Positions 27,443 through 36,366 of a stretch of 64,000 nt of DNA are shown here, piece after piece; within the stretch, counting starts at the first letter, position 1; each line of letters starts with the position of its first letter. The notes below the pieces were generated by a model. That model did no database searches and was not told the origin of the DNA. It saw nothing but the letters and a program-made list of their open reading frames with translations. This DNA comes from Haladaptatus paucihalophilus DX253 (GTDB taxonomy: Archaea; Halobacteriota; Halobacteria; Halobacteriales; Haladaptataceae): contig NZ_AQXI01000001.1 of the NCBI RefSeq assembly GCF_000376445.1, forward strand, positions 2,069,690 to 2,133,689, read 5' to 3'. The position numbers and the translations under genes are program-made.

Positions 27443-27718
27443 ATGTCGTCCGACAGACCGTTTTTCACCGCTCCCGAGGAGGAACTCGATACGAATCAAA
27501 TACTGTACGAAGCGCTCCCCCTCGCCAAACTCGTCGTGGCCGTCGGTGTGGTCGCGTTCATCCCGATACTCCTGCGAACCACCCTGTTCGAAATCCTCGG
27601 GTTGGCTTCCCTCTTCGAACTCCTGTTCACGTTCCTGACACAGCTCGTCCTCGCCGTCGGGTCCGGTATCATCCTGCTGTATATCATCGTCCGGGCCAAC
27701 CAACTCGCCGACGAATAG
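27443..27718 (+). CDS. Small two-to-three-span membrane protein
   Basis: A 91-residue protein with a polar N-terminus (MSSDRPFFTAPEEELDTNQI) and hydrophobic segments at about residues 27-45 (LAKLVVAVGVVAFIPILL), 48-63 and 66-85 (LVLAVGSGIILLYIIVRANQ). No named family recognised. The frame is open far upstream, but that part is a shadow of leuS; ATG 27443 is the first credible start. It follows leuS by 77 bp on the same strand. Confidence 0.65.
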   Translation: MSSDRPFFTAPEEELDTNQILYEALPLAKLVVAVGVVAFIPILLRTTLFEILGLASLFELLFTFLTQLVLAVGSGIILLYIIVRANQLADE

Positions 27719-27878
27719 CTCACGACCCAACTACCCCACCGCCCGTCCGATTCTCCTGTCACGTCTCTATCGTCCGCGTCACCCATCCCGTCGGCCCATC
27801 GTGTCGAATCTGGCACCGAACGAGCAAATCGGTTGTGTTGTGCGAACGCTTATCATTCAGGCCGTTGCCGGTTTCCAC

Positions 27879-28103
27879 ATGAGTCAGGGGGACTCGGGGG
27901 ACCACCCCGTCACGAAAGTTCTGCGAACCGTCACGCCGCCTTCCCGCGGCCACTCGGACAACGAGATGAACACTATCGGCGTCGCGGTGTTTCTGGGCCT
28001 GCTCGTCCTGTTGGTTCCGCTTCTGCCGTTTTTGATAATCGCGTGGGTCATCTCGAAACTGACCGACGAACTCGCCGGACGGGCACCCATCGGGGAGGAG
28101 TAG
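27879..28103 (+). CDS. Small single-span membrane protein
   Basis: A 74-residue protein: a polar N-terminus (VTKVLRTVTPPSRGHSDNEM), one long hydrophobic stretch (IGVAVFLGLLVLLVPLLPFL) that could span once or hairpin twice, and an acidic tail. A VTP-S/TRG phrase before a hydrophobic hairpin recurs in haloarchaeal small membrane proteins of unknown function, as I recall. ATG 27879 is chosen because upstream codons are not protein-like. Confidence 0.6.
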   Translation: MSQGDSGDHPVTKVLRTVTPPSRGHSDNEMNTIGVAVFLGLLVLLVPLLPFLIIAWVISKLTDELAGRAPIGEE

Positions 28104-28302
28104 CGACCGGGGACGAACGAGTCCTACACGGACCCGAACGGTGTTCTCGGACCCGTATTTTTCCACATCGCGGAATTATTTCACTCAATGCGTATATCAA
28201 TCCGTACTGATATCAACCGGTATGCGTCGGGACGCGCATTCGACGCGGAACTATCGAACGTCTGTCACCGAATCGCGTCACTGACGGTCGGAACGATATC
28301 TC

Positions 28303-30822
28303 ATGACATGCGAACCAACGGACGCGGAGATGAAACGGCGACGGTTGCTGAAGACCATCGGTGCGGGAGCGCTCGCGAGCGGTCTCGCGGGGTGTAGTTC
28401 GGTTTCCACGGGGAACGAAGATGGAAACGAGACGTCGAAAGCGACCGCTTCCTCCACCGCTTCGAAAACGACCGAAGACGGGACGACCGCGGGAACCGAC
28501 GCGCCGCCGTCGGACGGGAAACGGGTCGCGTTCGGCGACTGTACCGGCGTTCTCCCCGGAGAGTGTTCACCGCAGACGCTCACCGACGACATCACCGAAG
28601 ACACGACGCTCGGGGGCGACTGCAATCGATACGTTGTCGAGGGAACCATCGACGTCACCGGCGCGACGCTCACGGTGACGGCGGGAACCGAACTCGTCTT
28701 CGAGCAGAACGCCGGACTCAAGATCGCCGCGGACGGGACGCTCGTCGCCGAGGGAACGTGCGAGCGTCCCGTCGTGTTCACCGGCCAGCAACGGACCCGT
28801 GGCTTCTGGCGGGGCATCTACTTCGAGGACTCCGACAACCCCAACGCGATGGCCTATTGCGTCGTCGAATACGCTGGTGGCGGAGACGAGTTCTGGCAGG
28901 CGGACGACAACGCGAACCTCGCGGTCGGCGGAAGTTCCCGACTCGCGGCCTCGAACTGCGCCGTCCGCGAGAGCGCGGCGTGGGGATTCACCTTCGGTCC
29001 CGAGGTGAACGTGGACGACTTCTCGAAGAACATCGTCACCGCGAACGCCGCGGGTGCGGGCTTCGTCCGCGACGCCTCCGCCCATCACGTCGATGGCTCC
29101 GGGACGTACGCCGGGAACGACGACGACATCGTTCACGTGTGGGGCCGCGACGGACTCGGGGCCGGTTTCGACGCGACGTGGGACGCGCTCGACGCCCGCT
29201 ATCGCGTGGCCAAACTCGTCGAACTGCGAACGGACGCCCACCTCACCATCGCGCCCGGAACGACGCTCTCGTTCGAACAGGAGGCGGGCCTCAAAGTCTC
29301 GGAGTCGTCCCAGTTGACGGCCGCGGGTATCGACCCCAACACCGAGGAATCCAAACCGATAACGTTCACGGGCGAGCAGAAGACCCGCGGATTCTGGCGC
29401 GGTCTCTACTTCGAGACGTCGGACCGCGTTCCGAGCGTGCTGGAGAACTGCGTGATCGAGTACGGCGGCGGTGGCGACGAGTACTGGACCGCCGACGCGC
29501 ACGCGAACGTCGCCGTTGGGGGCGGCGCTCGCGCCCGCATCACTCGCTCGACGCTCCGGGAGAGCGGCGGATACGGTTTCAACTTCGCCGAGGCGGTGAC
29601 GATAGACTCGTTCGTGAACAACACCGTGACACGCAACGCGACCGGGGCGGGCCACGTCCGCGACGACCGCGCGCAGTTCCTCTCCGACACCGGGACGTAC
29701 ACCGGCAACGACGTGGACCGGGTGTACGTCTGGCAGCACGACGACATCGGAACGGACCTCGACGTGACGTGGGACGCCATCGATGTCCCCTACTTCGTCG
29801 ATACCGGCGCGATAGAGACGTACGGAAACCTCACCATCGACCCCGGTACGACGGTCGAGTTCGGGCAGGACGCCGGACTGAAACTGCTGGACGGCGGCAC
29901 CCTCACGGCCGTCGGAATCGTGCCCGACACCGAGGAGTCCAAACCGATAACGTTCACGGGCGGTCAAAAGACGCGGGGCTACTGGCGGGGCATCTACTTC
30001 CAGCAGACCGACCGAACCGAGAACCAACTGCGGAACTGCGTGGTCGAGTACGGCGGCGGTGGCGACGAGTACTGGAGCGCGGACGCAAAGGCCAACGTCG
30101 CCGTTTCGAACGGCTCCCGGGCGCGAATCGACGGGTGTACCATCCGCGAAAGCGGCGCGTGGGGATTCGACTTCTCGGACGACGTGTCCGTCGATTCGTT
30201 CACCCGAAACACTGTCACCGCGAACGCCGAGGGTGCGGGCCACGTCCGCGACGACACCGCCCACTTCCTCTCCGACACCAGCACCTACACCGGCAACGAC
30301 GAAGACCGGGTGTACGTCTGGCAGCGCGACGACATCCGCGAATCGATGGCCGTGACGTGGGACGCCATCGACGTTCCCTACTTCATCGACACCGGCGCGG
30401 TGTCGGTGTACGGCGCGCTCACCATCGAACCGGGCGCGACCCTCGAATTCGGGCAGGACACCGGCCTTCGGATGTACGACGGCGGTATCCTGTCCGCGGT
30501 CGGGACGGGAGACGAACCCATCACGTTCACCGGAGAGCAGAAGACCCGGGGCTACTGGCGCGGCATCTACTTCGACGACACGAATCGCACCGAGAACGAA
30601 CTGCGCTACTGCGTCGTCGAGTACGGCGGCGGCGGGAACGAATTCTGGAACGCGAAGGAACACGCGAACGTGGCCGTCACGAACGGGTCACGGCTCTCGA
30701 TACGACACTCCACGGTTCGTAACTCCGCCGGATACGGCTACGAAGTCACGCAGGATTCGACGCTCACCGCGAGCGCAAATTCCGTCGTGGACAACGCGCT
30801 CGGCGCGAGCGTCAACACCTAA
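28303..30822 (+). CDS. Tat lipoprotein with four long beta-helix repeats
   Basis: An 839-residue exported protein. The leader MKRRRLLKTIGAGALASGLA ends in the lipobox LAGC, so it should be lipid-anchored on the outer face after Tat export; a Thr/Ser-rich linker follows. ATG 28303 is used; ATG 28330, directly at MKRRR, is an equal alternative. The rest is four copies of a 191-196-residue unit starting near nt 28771, 29359, 29947 and 30520, each with FTGxQ(K/R)TRG(F/Y)WRG, a YGGGGDEYW-type motif and, in three, a TYxGNDxDxVxVW motif: a right-handed parallel beta-helix. The repeats are 60-80 percent alike by eye. Ligand unknown. Confidence 0.85.
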   Translation: MTCEPTDAEMKRRRLLKTIGAGALASGLAGCSSVSTGNEDGNETSKATASSTASKTTEDGTTAGTDAPPSDGKRVAFGDCTGVLPGECSPQTLTDDITEDTTLGGDCNRYVVEGTIDVTGATLTVTAGTELVFEQNAGLKIAADGTLVAEGTCERPVVFTGQQRTRGFWRGIYFEDSDNPNAMAYCVVEYAGGGDEFWQADDNANLAVGGSSRLAASNCAVRESAAWGFTFGPEVNVDDFSKNIVTANAAGAGFVRDASAHHVDGSGTYAGNDDDIVHVWGRDGLGAGFDATWDALDARYRVAKLVELRTDAHLTIAPGTTLSFEQEAGLKVSESSQLTAAGIDPNTEESKPITFTGEQKTRGFWRGLYFETSDRVPSVLENCVIEYGGGGDEYWTADAHANVAVGGGARARITRSTLRESGGYGFNFAEAVTIDSFVNNTVTRNATGAGHVRDDRAQFLSDTGTYTGNDVDRVYVWQHDDIGTDLDVTWDAIDVPYFVDTGAIETYGNLTIDPGTTVEFGQDAGLKLLDGGTLTAVGIVPDTEESKPITFTGGQKTRGYWRGIYFQQTDRTENQLRNCVVEYGGGGDEYWSADAKANVAVSNGSRARIDGCTIRESGAWGFDFSDDVSVDSFTRNTVTANAEGAGHVRDDTAHFLSDTSTYTGNDEDRVYVWQRDDIRESMAVTWDAIDVPYFIDTGAVSVYGALTIEPGATLEFGQDTGLRMYDGGILSAVGTGDEPITFTGEQKTRGYWRGIYFDDTNRTENELRYCVVEYGGGGNEFWNAKEHANVAVTNGSRLSIRHSTVRNSAGYGYEVTQDSTLTASANSVVDNALGASVNT

Positions 30823-30852
30823 AAACGAGTGTTCGCGGCTCGGGTCGCGTCG

Positions 30853-31839
30853 TTACAGTCCGAGGAGGTCGAACGGGTAGCCGTTGTCGTTCTCGTTCGC
30901 GTGCTCGTAGACGACGTGGGCGGCCGCGACGTCCTGAATCGCCAGTCCGGTGCTGTCGAAGACGGTCACGCCGTCGTCCTCGGTACGCCCTTCCAGTTCG
31001 CCGATAACGATGTCGCCGATGTCGCCGTGGATGTCGTCGTCCGTGAGGGTGCCCTCGTTGTACGGGACGTTGATTTCGCCCGAGTGGGTTGTCTGGGCGT
31101 GGTCGTCGATGACCAGTTTCGCGTCCAGCAGGAGTTCGTCCGCGAGTTCGTGCTTGCCTTCCGCGTCGGCACCCATCGCGTTGATGTGGGTGTGCTCGCC
31201 GACGGCATCGGCGGAGACGATGGGCGTCTCGACGGGCGTCACGGTCGAGAGGATGTCACAGGACGCGGCTTCCGAAATCGATCCGGCACGAACGTCGAAC
31301 TCGTCGTCGAAGTAGTCGATGAAGTCCGCGACCGCTTCCTCGTCCAGGTCGCTGATGACGACTTCCTCGATGGGGCGAATCTTCGAGATGGCTTCCAACT
31401 GGGTGTAGGACTGGACGCCAGCGCCGACCAGTCCCATGCTCGTCGCGTCTTCGACGGCGAGGTGGTCGGTCGCCACGGCGGCGGCCGCGCCCGTGCGCTT
31501 CATCGTGAGCTCCGTCCCGTCCATGATGGCGAGCGGGAACGCCGTCTCGGGGTCGCTGTAAATCATCGTGCCCATGACCGTCGGCAGGTCGAACTCCTCG
31601 GGGTTGTCGGGGTGGACGTTGACCCACTTGATTCCGGCCGCGTCCCACCCGTCGGCATCCAAATAGGCGGGCATCGACCGGAAGTCGCCGTTGTACTGGG
31701 GCAGGTCGATGTACGATTTTGCGGGCATCTGCGCGTCGCCGAGCGCGTAGGCCGCGAAGGCGTCCTCGATGGCCCGGATGAGTTCGGGCATCTGTGTGTT
31801 CTCGTCGACCGCATCCTGGTTGAGCAGGAGTGTCTCCAT
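30853..31839 (-). CDS. Ornithine cyclodeaminase/mu-crystallin family protein
   Basis: A 328-residue NAD(P)-dependent enzyme of the OCD/mu-crystallin family: substrate region MPAKSYIDLP and KWVNVHPDNPEE, conserved MKRTGAAAAVATDHLAVEDA, and Rossmann motif LVGAGVQSYTQLEAI. Archaeal members include alanine dehydrogenase and ornithine cyclodeaminase, and other imine reductases exist; the sequence alone does not decide the substrate. No proline or arginine genes are adjacent. Cytoplasmic. It converges on the beta-helix lipoprotein gene with 30 bp between stops. Confidence 0.88.
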   Translation of the reverse strand: METLLLNQDAVDENTQMPELIRAIEDAFAAYALGDAQMPAKSYIDLPQYNGDFRSMPAYLDADGWDAAGIKWVNVHPDNPEEFDLPTVMGTMIYSDPETAFPLAIMDGTELTMKRTGAAAAVATDHLAVEDATSMGLVGAGVQSYTQLEAISKIRPIEEVVISDLDEEAVADFIDYFDDEFDVRAGSISEAASCDILSTVTPVETPIVSADAVGEHTHINAMGADAEGKHELADELLLDAKLVIDDHAQTTHSGEINVPYNEGTLTDDDIHGDIGDIVIGELEGRTEDDGVTVFDSTGLAIQDVAAAHVVYEHANENDNGYPFDLLGL

Positions 31840-32148
31840 ATTTTGAGGGATACGCGGTTCCCACTTAGTTCCATCTCTTACCGATTTCGGGCCGCTTCCA
31901 CCGTCGAGTACGGCGATTTTGGATATATGTCACTACGAAACATGCAGAAAATTATCCTTTACGACGGTTGAATTGATATCCACTCTCGAACCGCTGTTGG
32001 CAGTCGTATCCGGCAAAGGTATCACTCATCGACTTGTGTCCAAGAAATCGGTTCAAATCCGATTAACGGTCATTTCTCGGACGAGGCCGACGAAAGACGG
32101 CCGAAACCCGATACGAACAGATGTGGGTTCCTCCGGGAACGACCCCCG
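31840..32148. other. Gap without a supported gene
   Basis: About 310 bp, AT-richer than its neighbours, between the start of the cyclodeaminase-family gene and the stop of the exported His-rich protein. It must carry the promoter of the former. I see no gene, repeat or strong hairpin. Confidence 0.5.
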
Positions 32149-32793
32149 TCAGCACCTATCTCCGTCCTTCTCCATGCTTCCGTGCTGGTGTTGCCCGTCG
32201 CCGCCCTGTTCGTGTTCGCCTCCGCTATCGTGCTCACTTCCGTTCCCGCTTCCGTCCATCGGGTCGTCTTCTCCACTGTGCTCGTCGCCACGACCCACGA
32301 TTTGCACGGAATCCCGGCCGGAAAACCCGTGTTCGCCGGACTCGTCCCGCTCCCAGCGGAGTTCGGCCTCCGTCTCGTCGGCGTCGAATTCGACATCCGC
32401 GACGGAAAAGTGCAGAACCAATTCGTCGCTGCCATCTCCATCGACGTCTTCGACGTGCCCGTCGTGAATCAGGCACGCTCCGCCGCCGTCGGCGACGGCG
32501 TCCGGAGCGCCGAATCGATACCGAACTGCCTCGCCGGTCGGGTCGAACGCATCGGTTTGGCGGACGGCGACGGGGACGACGCCGCGGCTGTCGAGGTCGA
32601 TTTCGTTCGATTCGCTATCCGGTTTCACGTCGATGTCGAGTTTCTGCGGGAAGTGGGCGACTGCGGTACTGCTGAGGGAAGGAACTTCGACTGCGGTCAC
32701 GGCGACTCCGGCACCGGCCGTGAGGAGGCGGCGACGACCGAACTTTCGTGATTGTACATCGTTCTCGTCCGCGTTGTCTTTCGGGGTGGACAC
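32149..32793 (-). CDS. Tat-signal exported protein with His/Asp/Gly-rich tail
   Basis: A 214-residue protein. The N-terminus holds GRRRLLTAGAGVAVTAVEV, a twin-arginine leader with no lipobox, so it is probably released or retained by other means. The mature part (KLDIDVKPDSESNEIDLDSR, HDGHVEDVDGDGSDELVLHF) has Asp-rich loops that could bind calcium. The last 45 residues are low-complexity (SEHDSGGEHEQGGDGQHQHG) and could bind metal ions. Similar domains are seen in secreted archaeal proteins; I do not assign a function. Confidence 0.65.
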   Translation of the reverse strand: MSTPKDNADENDVQSRKFGRRRLLTAGAGVAVTAVEVPSLSSTAVAHFPQKLDIDVKPDSESNEIDLDSRGVVPVAVRQTDAFDPTGEAVRYRFGAPDAVADGGGACLIHDGHVEDVDGDGSDELVLHFSVADVEFDADETEAELRWERDESGEHGFSGRDSVQIVGRGDEHSGEDDPMDGSGNGSEHDSGGEHEQGGDGQHQHGSMEKDGDRC

Positions 32794-32951
32794 GGTACTT
32801 TCGAATCTCTGCGGCGTGAAAATAGCAATTCTGGCACGATTCTCGAAACGACCTGTTAGAACTAGCGAATGTACCGGAAACGCACCGCTATCCGGTACGA
32901 GTTCAAAAAATCGGTTCGAGTTCGATAGACGATACTTCGGGTGCGGTTGGG

Positions 32952-33096
32952 CGGAAATCGGCCGTTGACCGATTTCCGTCTCACGGGCTTCGCCCGTTCG
33001 ACATTCGAGGTTTCTTCGAAACCTCGCTTACATAGCCTTGGCCGAGGCAACCTCGGCCGTGCAATGAAATTTCTCCTTTCGTCGAAATTTACATTG
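32952..33096. repeat. Array of five stem-loops after the thermosome gene
   Basis: Five consecutive inverted repeats: CGGAAATCGG/CCGATTTCCG (32952-32978), ACGGGC/GCCCGT (32983-32997), CGAGGTTTC/GAAACCTCG (33006-33026), GGCCGAGG/CCTCGGCC (33040-33058), and CAATGAAATTTC/GAAATTTaCATTG with one bulge (33062-33096). Three have 3-nt loops. The last spans the thermosome stop codon, so the array would form the 3' end of that mRNA. Confidence 0.85.
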
Positions 33097-34744
33097 CGCC
33101 GCCCATACCGCCCATGCCGCCCATGCCACCCATGCCGCCGGGTGCGCCGCCAGCGCCTTCGTCGCCACCCTTGTCGGTGGAGAGGTCGCCGGCGGAGATG
33201 ATGTCGTCGATTTTGAGGACGAGGTTCGCGGCCTCGGTGGCGCTGGAGAGCGCCTGCTCTTTGGCGTGTGCGGGTTCGACGATGCCCGCCTCGAACGTGT
33301 CTTCGACGTCGCTGCTGAAGACGTTCAGGCCAGCGCGCTTGTCGCCGTCCTCGTGGGCTGCGCGGAGGTCAACGAGCGTGTCGATGGAGTCCAGTCCGGC
33401 GTTCTCGGCGAGGACGCGCGGGACGAGTTCGAGCGAGTCGGCGAACGCCTCGACGGCCAGCTGTTCGCGGCCTTCGACGCTGTCGGAGTAGTCGCGGAGT
33501 CGGGAGGCGAGTTCGACCTCGATGGCACCGCCGCCGGAGACGATTCGGCCGTCGCTGACGGTCTGGGCCACGACGTCGAGCGCGTCCGTGATGCCGCGTT
33601 CGAGTTCGTCAACCACGTGGTCCGTGGAGCCGCGGAGGAGGAGCGTGACGCCGTGTGCGTCGTCGCCGCCGCTGACGTAGAACAGCTCGTCGCTCTCGTC
33701 GCGGGTGACGCTTCCTTCCGCCACGTCGTCTTCACTCGCGCTGTCGAGGTCCGAGACGATGGTCGTGTTGAGAATCTCGCGGAGGAACTTGATGTCGCTC
33801 TTCTTCGTGCGGCGGACGGCGAGGATGCCTTCCTTGGCGAGGTAGTGCTGTGCGAGGTCGTCGATGCCCTTCTGGCAGAAGACGACGTTCGCGCCGGTGT
33901 CCTTGATCTGCTCGACCTTCTCCTTCAGCTGGGCTTCCTCGCGGTCGAGGAAGTTCTTGAGCTGGTCGGGGTCGTTGATGGAGATTTCGGTGTCGACGTC
34001 GGTCTCCTCGACTTCGACGGCTTCGTTGAGGAGGAGAACCTTCGCGTCCTCGACCGAGGTCGGCATGTTGTCGTGAACGGGGTCCTTGTCGATGACGCCG
34101 CCTTCGAGCAGTTCGGACTCGCCCGCGGAGCGGCCGGTCTGCGTCTCGATGTTGACGTATTCGAGGTCGACGGTGCCCTCGACGGTGACCGCCTGCACGG
34201 CGTCCACGATAATCTGGCTCAGGACTTCCTTGTTGAGTTCGGCCCCTTTGCCGGTCATGCTGGTTTCGGCGACTTTGCGGAGGAGTTCCTCGTCGTCGGT
34301 ATCCACTTCGTCGGCGATGTTGTCGACTTCCTCGCGGGCCTTCTCGCTCGCCAGGTGGAACCCTTTGATGACCGCCGTCGGGTGGATGTCCTGTTCGAGG
34401 AGGTCCTGTGCGTTCTTGAGGAGTTCACCCGTGACCGCGACGGCCGTCGTCGTGCCGTCACCCGCTTCGTCCTCTTGGGTTTCGGCGACTTCGATGATCA
34501 TCTCGGCCGTCGGGTTGTCGATGTCCATCTCCTTGAGGATGGTCACGCCGTCGTTCGTGATGGTGACGTCGCCCATCGAATCGACGAGCATCTTGTCCAT
34601 CCCTTTCGGGCCGAGTGTGGAGCGTACCGCGTCCGCAACCGCTCGCGCCGCGGTGATGTTGTGTTCCTGCGCGTCCTTGTCCTTGACTCGCTGGGAATCT
34701 TCGGACATTACGATCATCGGCTGACCTTGCATGCGCTGACTCAT
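33089..34744 (-). CDS. Thermosome subunit (group II chaperonin)
   Basis: A 551-residue group II chaperonin that assembles into double rings and folds proteins in an ATP-driven cycle. STLGPKGMDKMLVDSMGDVT, TNDGVTILKEM, the ATP motif DEAGDGTTTAV and the hinge VSGGGAIEVELASRL are all present. The end is the haloarchaeal GGMGGMGGMGGM-type tail. The N-terminus may begin at the second Met (MSEDSQR); the first ATG is used because a TATA element stands at 34772-34780. The message would end in the hairpin array. Usually heat-induced. Confidence 0.95.
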   Translation of the reverse strand: MSQRMQGQPMIVMSEDSQRVKDKDAQEHNITAARAVADAVRSTLGPKGMDKMLVDSMGDVTITNDGVTILKEMDIDNPTAEMIIEVAETQEDEAGDGTTTAVAVTGELLKNAQDLLEQDIHPTAVIKGFHLASEKAREEVDNIADEVDTDDEELLRKVAETSMTGKGAELNKEVLSQIIVDAVQAVTVEGTVDLEYVNIETQTGRSAGESELLEGGVIDKDPVHDNMPTSVEDAKVLLLNEAVEVEETDVDTEISINDPDQLKNFLDREEAQLKEKVEQIKDTGANVVFCQKGIDDLAQHYLAKEGILAVRRTKKSDIKFLREILNTTIVSDLDSASEDDVAEGSVTRDESDELFYVSGGDDAHGVTLLLRGSTDHVVDELERGITDALDVVAQTVSDGRIVSGGGAIEVELASRLRDYSDSVEGREQLAVEAFADSLELVPRVLAENAGLDSIDTLVDLRAAHEDGDKRAGLNVFSSDVEDTFEAGIVEPAHAKEQALSSATEAANLVLKIDDIISAGDLSTDKGGDEGAGGAPGGMGGMGGMGGMGGAM

Positions 34745-34771
34745 AGTACAAGAGCGACTATGTTTGTGCTT

Positions 34772-34780
34772 CTATATAAA
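34772..34780 (-). promoter_or_regulatory. TATA element of the thermosome gene
   Basis: Minus-strand TTTATATAG, about 30 nt before the start codon at 34744, is a strong archaeal TATA box. Heat-shock thermosome genes in haloarchaea use comparable promoters. The rest of the 317-bp gap (34745-35061) shows no gene. Confidence 0.65.
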
Positions 34781-35061
34781 TCTTTATCCAGGCGTTCGTT
34801 AGGATACGGTATTCGATATCTTGTCAGCGTTGGAAACCACTGTAAGGCGGCCGGAAATGCGGAAATCCGTGTCGGTGGTTAACACGTCTCTTTTTCTTCG
34901 ACACTCGTCTCAAACTTCTATTTATATGCTCTGATGCTCGGTGGCTCCTCGCTCGAACGTTGCCACTTTTCTTCCTCCTTTCCTCGCTCGACGCATTCGC
35001 TGGCGAGTGCTTCGTTCCGTTTCTTATCCTCCCCGTTTCCCTCGTCGTGGCTCGTCGCGGA

Positions 35062-35622
35062 TTACTCGTCTTCCGGCACTTCCGTGTGGCCGAGCCTGAG
35101 GTTTCGATAGTAGTACATGTGTGTCGCCCCGGAGACGGTCACCAGTGCAGCGAGTCCGACCGCCCACCCGATGTCCGGGACCAGGCCGAGCGGTCCGGCG
35201 TCGAACCACGCTCCGGTCAGCAGTGTGAGACTGATACAGCCCAACACGAAATAGTACTCGGACCACGGGAGGTTGTTGTCGGGGATTATTTCGAGATACG
35301 TGTTCAGCGGTTCCGCCTGTTCCGTCAGCGTGACGTCGCCGTGTGCCGCATCGTAATCGATGAACCCCGTTTCGTCGAGTTTCGGAAGATGGGCTTGTTG
35401 CAGCGTGTTGTACACCCGCTTGCGTTGTTGTGAGGTCACTTCCTCGACGGTGACGTCGTTTTCCCACGCCGCGATTTGCGTCGCGAGCTCGCCGATTTCG
35501 ACCGGTCCTTCGTTCCGTCGTAAGTAGTGAATCGCGTATCGTCGGCGTCGATTACTAAGTATCTGAAATATAATGTCTCTGGACAGCGGCGTCTTCTCCA
35601 TCCCGTCGGCTCGTTTACTCAT
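35062..35622 (-). CDS. Winged-helix DNA-binding protein with membrane segments
   Basis: A 186-residue protein. Residues about 12-100 are a winged helix of the haloarchaeal DUF7344 type (IIFQILSNRRRRYAIHYLRR, TSQQRKRVYNTLQQAHLPKL, GFIDYDAAHGDVTLTEQA). Two membrane segments follow (YYFVLGCISLTLLTGAWFD and GWAVGLAALVTVSGATHMYY) and then a short charged tail. Such proteins are presumed membrane-anchored regulators. Targets unknown; the neighbours (thermosome, CAP protein) suggest none. Confidence 0.75.
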   Translation of the reverse strand: MSKRADGMEKTPLSRDIIFQILSNRRRRYAIHYLRRNEGPVEIGELATQIAAWENDVTVEEVTSQQRKRVYNTLQQAHLPKLDETGFIDYDAAHGDVTLTEQAEPLNTYLEIIPDNNLPWSEYYFVLGCISLTLLTGAWFDAGPLGLVPDIGWAVGLAALVTVSGATHMYYYRNLRLGHTEVPEDE

Positions 35623-35695
35623 TAGATGTCGACCCGTCGACCGCGAATGTTTGTTTTCGAGAGGTGTCTCAAGCTATTTAATATTTTGCCCGGAT

Positions 35696-36313
35696 TCAGC
35701 AGAAGTTCTCCGTTGCGTATACACGTCCGCTCTCGGTGTAGGTGATGCCGATTCCCTCTCGTTCCCAGTGTTTCGAAAGGATGTTTTTTCGGTGTTCGGG
35801 CGAATGCATCCACTGCGTCACGAGTCCGCGAGCCAACGCTCTCGCGGTTCGATACCGAACGACGTCTCCGGTATCGGTTCGTACTCGTAAATCGAAGTAC
35901 GTGTACGCGATGTTTTCCCCCGCACCGCGAAGACAGTGGTAATCCTCTCGGCGATAGCGGTCGCCGGGGTCGACACCCGTCGGTGAGACGTGTTCGAAAT
36001 ACCCTTTCCGTCCCATATCGGCGCTGTGATTTCGCGCGATGTCGCGCAACGCGGCGTCGAATTCGAGCGGGTCGAGTCCGTGTTTCGTCCGCTCCTCGTT
36101 TACCGCGACGTGAACGTAGAACTCGACCCAGCGACGGAACCGCGTCGTGTTCGGGTTCGTGAGCCGTCCCGGCCGGTCGTGTGGCACGTCGATGACTCGT
36201 GCGCCTTGTGCAGAATCCAGCGTCCGTTCGCCGGGAACGTGATAGCCCGCGAAGTACGACCCGAAAAACAGCACTGTCAGGAGGACGAGGGCGACGGGAA
36301 CGAGCGAGCGCAT
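35696..36313 (-). CDS. CAP/SCP-domain protein, membrane-anchored
   Basis: A 205-residue protein with one N-terminal hydrophobic segment (LVPVALVLLTVLFFGSYFAG) acting as signal or anchor, and a CAP (PF00188) domain: VNEERTKHGLDPLEFDAALR, HSADMGRKGYFEHVSPTG, GENIAYTY, QWMHSPEHRKNILSKHWERE and GIGITYTESGRVYATENFC. The CAP histidines in the HS-x-DM and SPEHR motifs are present. The domain would face outside. Bacterial and archaeal CAP proteins are poorly understood. It is followed on the same strand upstream by the permease gene that starts at 37323. Confidence 0.85.
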   Translation of the reverse strand: MRSLVPVALVLLTVLFFGSYFAGYHVPGERTLDSAQGARVIDVPHDRPGRLTNPNTTRFRRWVEFYVHVAVNEERTKHGLDPLEFDAALRDIARNHSADMGRKGYFEHVSPTGVDPGDRYRREDYHCLRGAGENIAYTYFDLRVRTDTGDVVRYRTARALARGLVTQWMHSPEHRKNILSKHWEREGIGITYTESGRVYATENFC

Positions 36314-36366
36314 TCGTCTGCCTTTCGACCCCGGCGAAGATGAATGTCCGGGCGGTGTCCCTTGAA

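Noticed and set aside
28567..30663. Roughly 700-codon open frames antisense and out of frame to the beta-helix lipoprotein
   Set aside because: They mirror the internal repeats of the real gene and have Arg-rich or Val-rich translations without recognisable domains.
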